A stretch of DNA of 64,000 nt, from the NCBI GenBank assembly GCA_035253585.1, contig DATFBY010000055.1, positions 1 to 64,000 of the forward strand, read 5' to 3'. The notes below the pieces were generated by a model. The model ran no database searches and was not told the origin of the DNA. It saw only the letters and a list, made by a program, of their open reading frames with translations. How positions within the stretch are numbered: position 1 is the stretch's first letter; each line of letters starts with the position of its first letter. Both the position numbers and the translations under genes were made by a program. Below, one piece after another: positions 62,753 to 64,000 of this stretch. This stretch comes from DATFBY01 sp035253585 (GTDB lineage Bacteria; Gemmatimonadota; Gemmatimonadetes; Gemmatimonadales; Gemmatimonadaceae).

Positions 62753-63316
62753 ATGTCGACAATTCGGCGTCACGTGCGCGGTCGAGGTGCACTCGTCATC
62801 GCGCTCTCGTTAGGCGCGTGCAGCGGCGAACCGGAAGACAAGAATGCGCGTGGCGCGGGATTACCCGCGGCCGATTTGCCGATCGGGCGGCGCGCCTCCG
62901 CCTATGCGACTGGCATGCGCGGGATGTTCGACGTCGGCCCCGGGCTGGTACTTCTGCTCGATCCCGCGCTGCTGCCGCGCTCGCGCACGGCTGAGCCGGA
63001 GGACAGCGCGACGTCGGATCTGATCCAAGCCCTACGCGAGACCCGAACGATCCAAGGGACGTGCGCGCCACGGCGGGGCACCGATCGGCGCAGTGCGCCC
63101 ATCTGTGAGGCGTCGGCAGCGGGGTACATCATCCGGGTCTCCGACATCTTTCAGGCGAGCGGCGACACCGTGCAACTCTACGTGACCGCCGAGCGGTATC
63201 GCGCTGCGCGAGATACGGCCGGTTTCCAGCCCCCGCTCCGCATCGAGCAGCGCTACGACCTCACGCCCCGTGGCGATGCATGGTCGGTAGCGCGCAAGGC
63301 GAGACTCGTGAAGTGA
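62753..63316 (+). CDS. Lipoprotein of unknown function
   Basis: A 187-residue lipoprotein (lipobox SLGAC, about residue 23). The mature part has two Cys residues near 104 and 118 (GTCAPRRG, APICEASA) that could form a disulfide, and a C-terminal beta-rich segment (GDTVQLYVTAERYR, WSVARKARLVK). No domain is recognised. Its stop overlaps the next gene by four bases (GTGA), so the two are probably expressed together. Confidence 0.65.
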   Translation: MSTIRRHVRGRGALVIALSLGACSGEPEDKNARGAGLPAADLPIGRRASAYATGMRGMFDVGPGLVLLLDPALLPRSRTAEPEDSATSDLIQALRETRTIQGTCAPRRGTDRRSAPICEASAAGYIIRVSDIFQASGDTVQLYVTAERYRAARDTAGFQPPLRIEQRYDLTPRGDAWSVARKARLVK

Positions 63317-64000
63317 GTGGTCTGACGAGCCCGCCGTTCATCGCATCACTCGCGCTACTCCTTCTCAACGATCTGGTGCTCAAGACGGCGTTTCACAACG
63401 CCGTGACCGGGAAGCTGTCCGACATCGCGGGGCTTATCGTTTTCCCACTTTTCTGGAGCGCATTGGCTCCCCGCCGACGACTTGAGATCGTCATCGGCAC
63501 GGGTGTGCTGTTTATCTGGTGGAAGTCATCGCTATCGCAGCCGGTCATCGAGCTCTGGAACTCGATTGCGCCCTTAACGATCGGGCGCACCGTCGACTAT
63601 ACCGATCTGCTCGCGCTGGTCGTGCTTCCGTTCGTATACTTCCATCGGCCAATGCCTAACGAGCGACGCCCTCGGTGGCTGGCGCCGGCGTCGGCCGCAC
63701 TGTGCGTTGTCGCGTTCGGCGCGACCTCGCGTGCGCCGAGGCTCATCCCGGTGCCGGATACGTCCTACACCTTTCCACAGTCGCGCGTCGAGCTGCTCCA
63801 GCGGATCTACGATCTGCGTCTGTCGTATCTCGACGTCGGACGGCCACCAAAGCCGAGTCCCGAGGGTCCCGATAGCATTGACATCATCGTCCCGCCGACC
63901 GATTCGGCGCAGGCAGCAGGGGGTTGGAGGCCTTCGATCGAGATCGAGGTTCGGGACGTCGATGGCGGAAGCGCACTTCGAATGCTGAGCGCTCGCACGC
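63313..64000 (+). CDS. Membrane protein of unknown function (partial, cut by window end)
   Basis: The GTG at 63313 overlaps the upstream stop codon, and the frame stays open to the window end (229 codons). The N-terminal half has about four transmembrane helices and a conserved patch, VLKTAFHNAVTGKLSDIAG (about 22-40), found in a family of uncharacterised bacterial membrane proteins. After about residue 130 the sequence is soluble and beta-rich. The heptamer GCCTAAC lies at 63654-63660. Confidence 0.7.
   Translation, partial: MSGLTSPPFIASLALLLLNDLVLKTAFHNAVTGKLSDIAGLIVFPLFWSALAPRRRLEIVIGTGVLFIWWKSSLSQPVIELWNSIAPLTIGRTVDYTDLLALVVLPFVYFHRPMPNERRPRWLAPASAALCVVAFGATSRAPRLIPVPDTSYTFPQSRVELLQRIYDLRLSYLDVGRPPKPSPEGPDSIDIIVPPTDSAQAAGGWRPSIEIEVRDVDGGSALRMLSART

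Noticed and set aside
1..64000. tRNA, rRNA, insertion sequences, prophage or conjugative genes
   Set aside because: I saw no tRNA-like T-loop in context, no rRNA stretches and no transposase or integrase motifs.

Overview
The window is GC-rich (about 65% by eye), densely coded DNA on both strands, with no gene-free stretch over 300 bases. I found no tRNA, rRNA, CRISPR array, insertion sequence or phage gene. The content points to a soil-type member of the Gemmatimonadota, or less likely the Acidobacteriota: five ADOP-type duplicated FtsX/MacB permeases, most paired with a PadR regulator; small lipoproteins and carboxypeptidase-regulatory proteins with TonB-plug-like ends; a Ser/Thr kinase-FlgO-TPR protein; a diheme reaction-centre-cytochrome-like protein; a CPXCG protein; and DinB/DUF1572 proteins. 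This assignment is inferred from gene families only.

Layout. 1-5.5 kb: the end of an acetamidase/formamidase gene, a PadR-ADOP pair (minus), and a multicopper oxidase-cytochrome c pair (plus). 5.7-8.8 kb: small stress-type genes (DUF6496 basic protein, small membrane protein, PPK2 polyphosphate kinase, an aromatic-rich acidic protein, DinB, MOSC). 8.9-15.1 kb: a second PadR-ADOP pair of a different subtype, then a LolD-like ATPase with its FtsX permease (all minus). 15.3-20.9 kb: a secreted protein, a LytS/LytR-type two-component pair, and a third PadR-ADOP pair (plus). 21.0-28.2 kb: a TetR-controlled tripartite RND pump (TolC, adaptor, RND) with an NAD-dependent epimerase as last gene. 28.4-29.2 kb: a FabI-like reductase lacking its usual Tyr. 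29.3-34.9 kb: a second RND pump with reversed gene order (minus). 35.2-37.0 kb: CPXCG protein, cytochrome, O6-alkylguanine transferase. 37.1-39.6 kb: a fourth ADOP without PadR. 39.8-45.2 kb: GNAT, DUF1801 with a histone-like tail, pntAB/pntB without pntAA, a MEDS-sensor kinase, and a DUF3574 lipoprotein. 45.4-48.8 kb: a copper-amine-oxidase-stalk-like protein, glycosyltransferase, flippase-like protein and DUF1572. 48.8-51.8 kb: a fifth ADOP with its PadR. 52.0-64.0 kb: a protein kinase, M28 peptidase, plug-like lipoprotein, galactokinase, an internally deleted glycosyltransferase, a sugar nucleotidyltransferase, a large carboxypeptidase-regulatory protein, and three proteins of unknown function.

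Three patterns cut across the genes. First, the heptamer GCCTAAC/GTTAGGC occurs at least 38 times, almost always inside genes. Second, gene ends carry inverted arrays of 7-bp tandem units (GATTCGA, CGGGACT, CGGCTCT and GCGGCCT types) forming stems of up to 38 perfect base pairs; two enclose a canonical intrinsic terminator and four share a loop core. Third, translation and transcription starts show unusual architecture: an 11-bp hairpin with the Shine-Dalgarno in its loop at 57.5 kb, a palindrome over a probably leaderless PadR start at 11.9 kb, and matching TetR operators at 20.95 and 21.66 kb.

The functional theme is envelope transport and sensing: ABC-type export, two RND pumps, two sensor kinases, many PadR/TetR regulators and secreted lipoproteins, with polyphosphate, transhydrogenase and sugar-nucleotide genes between them.
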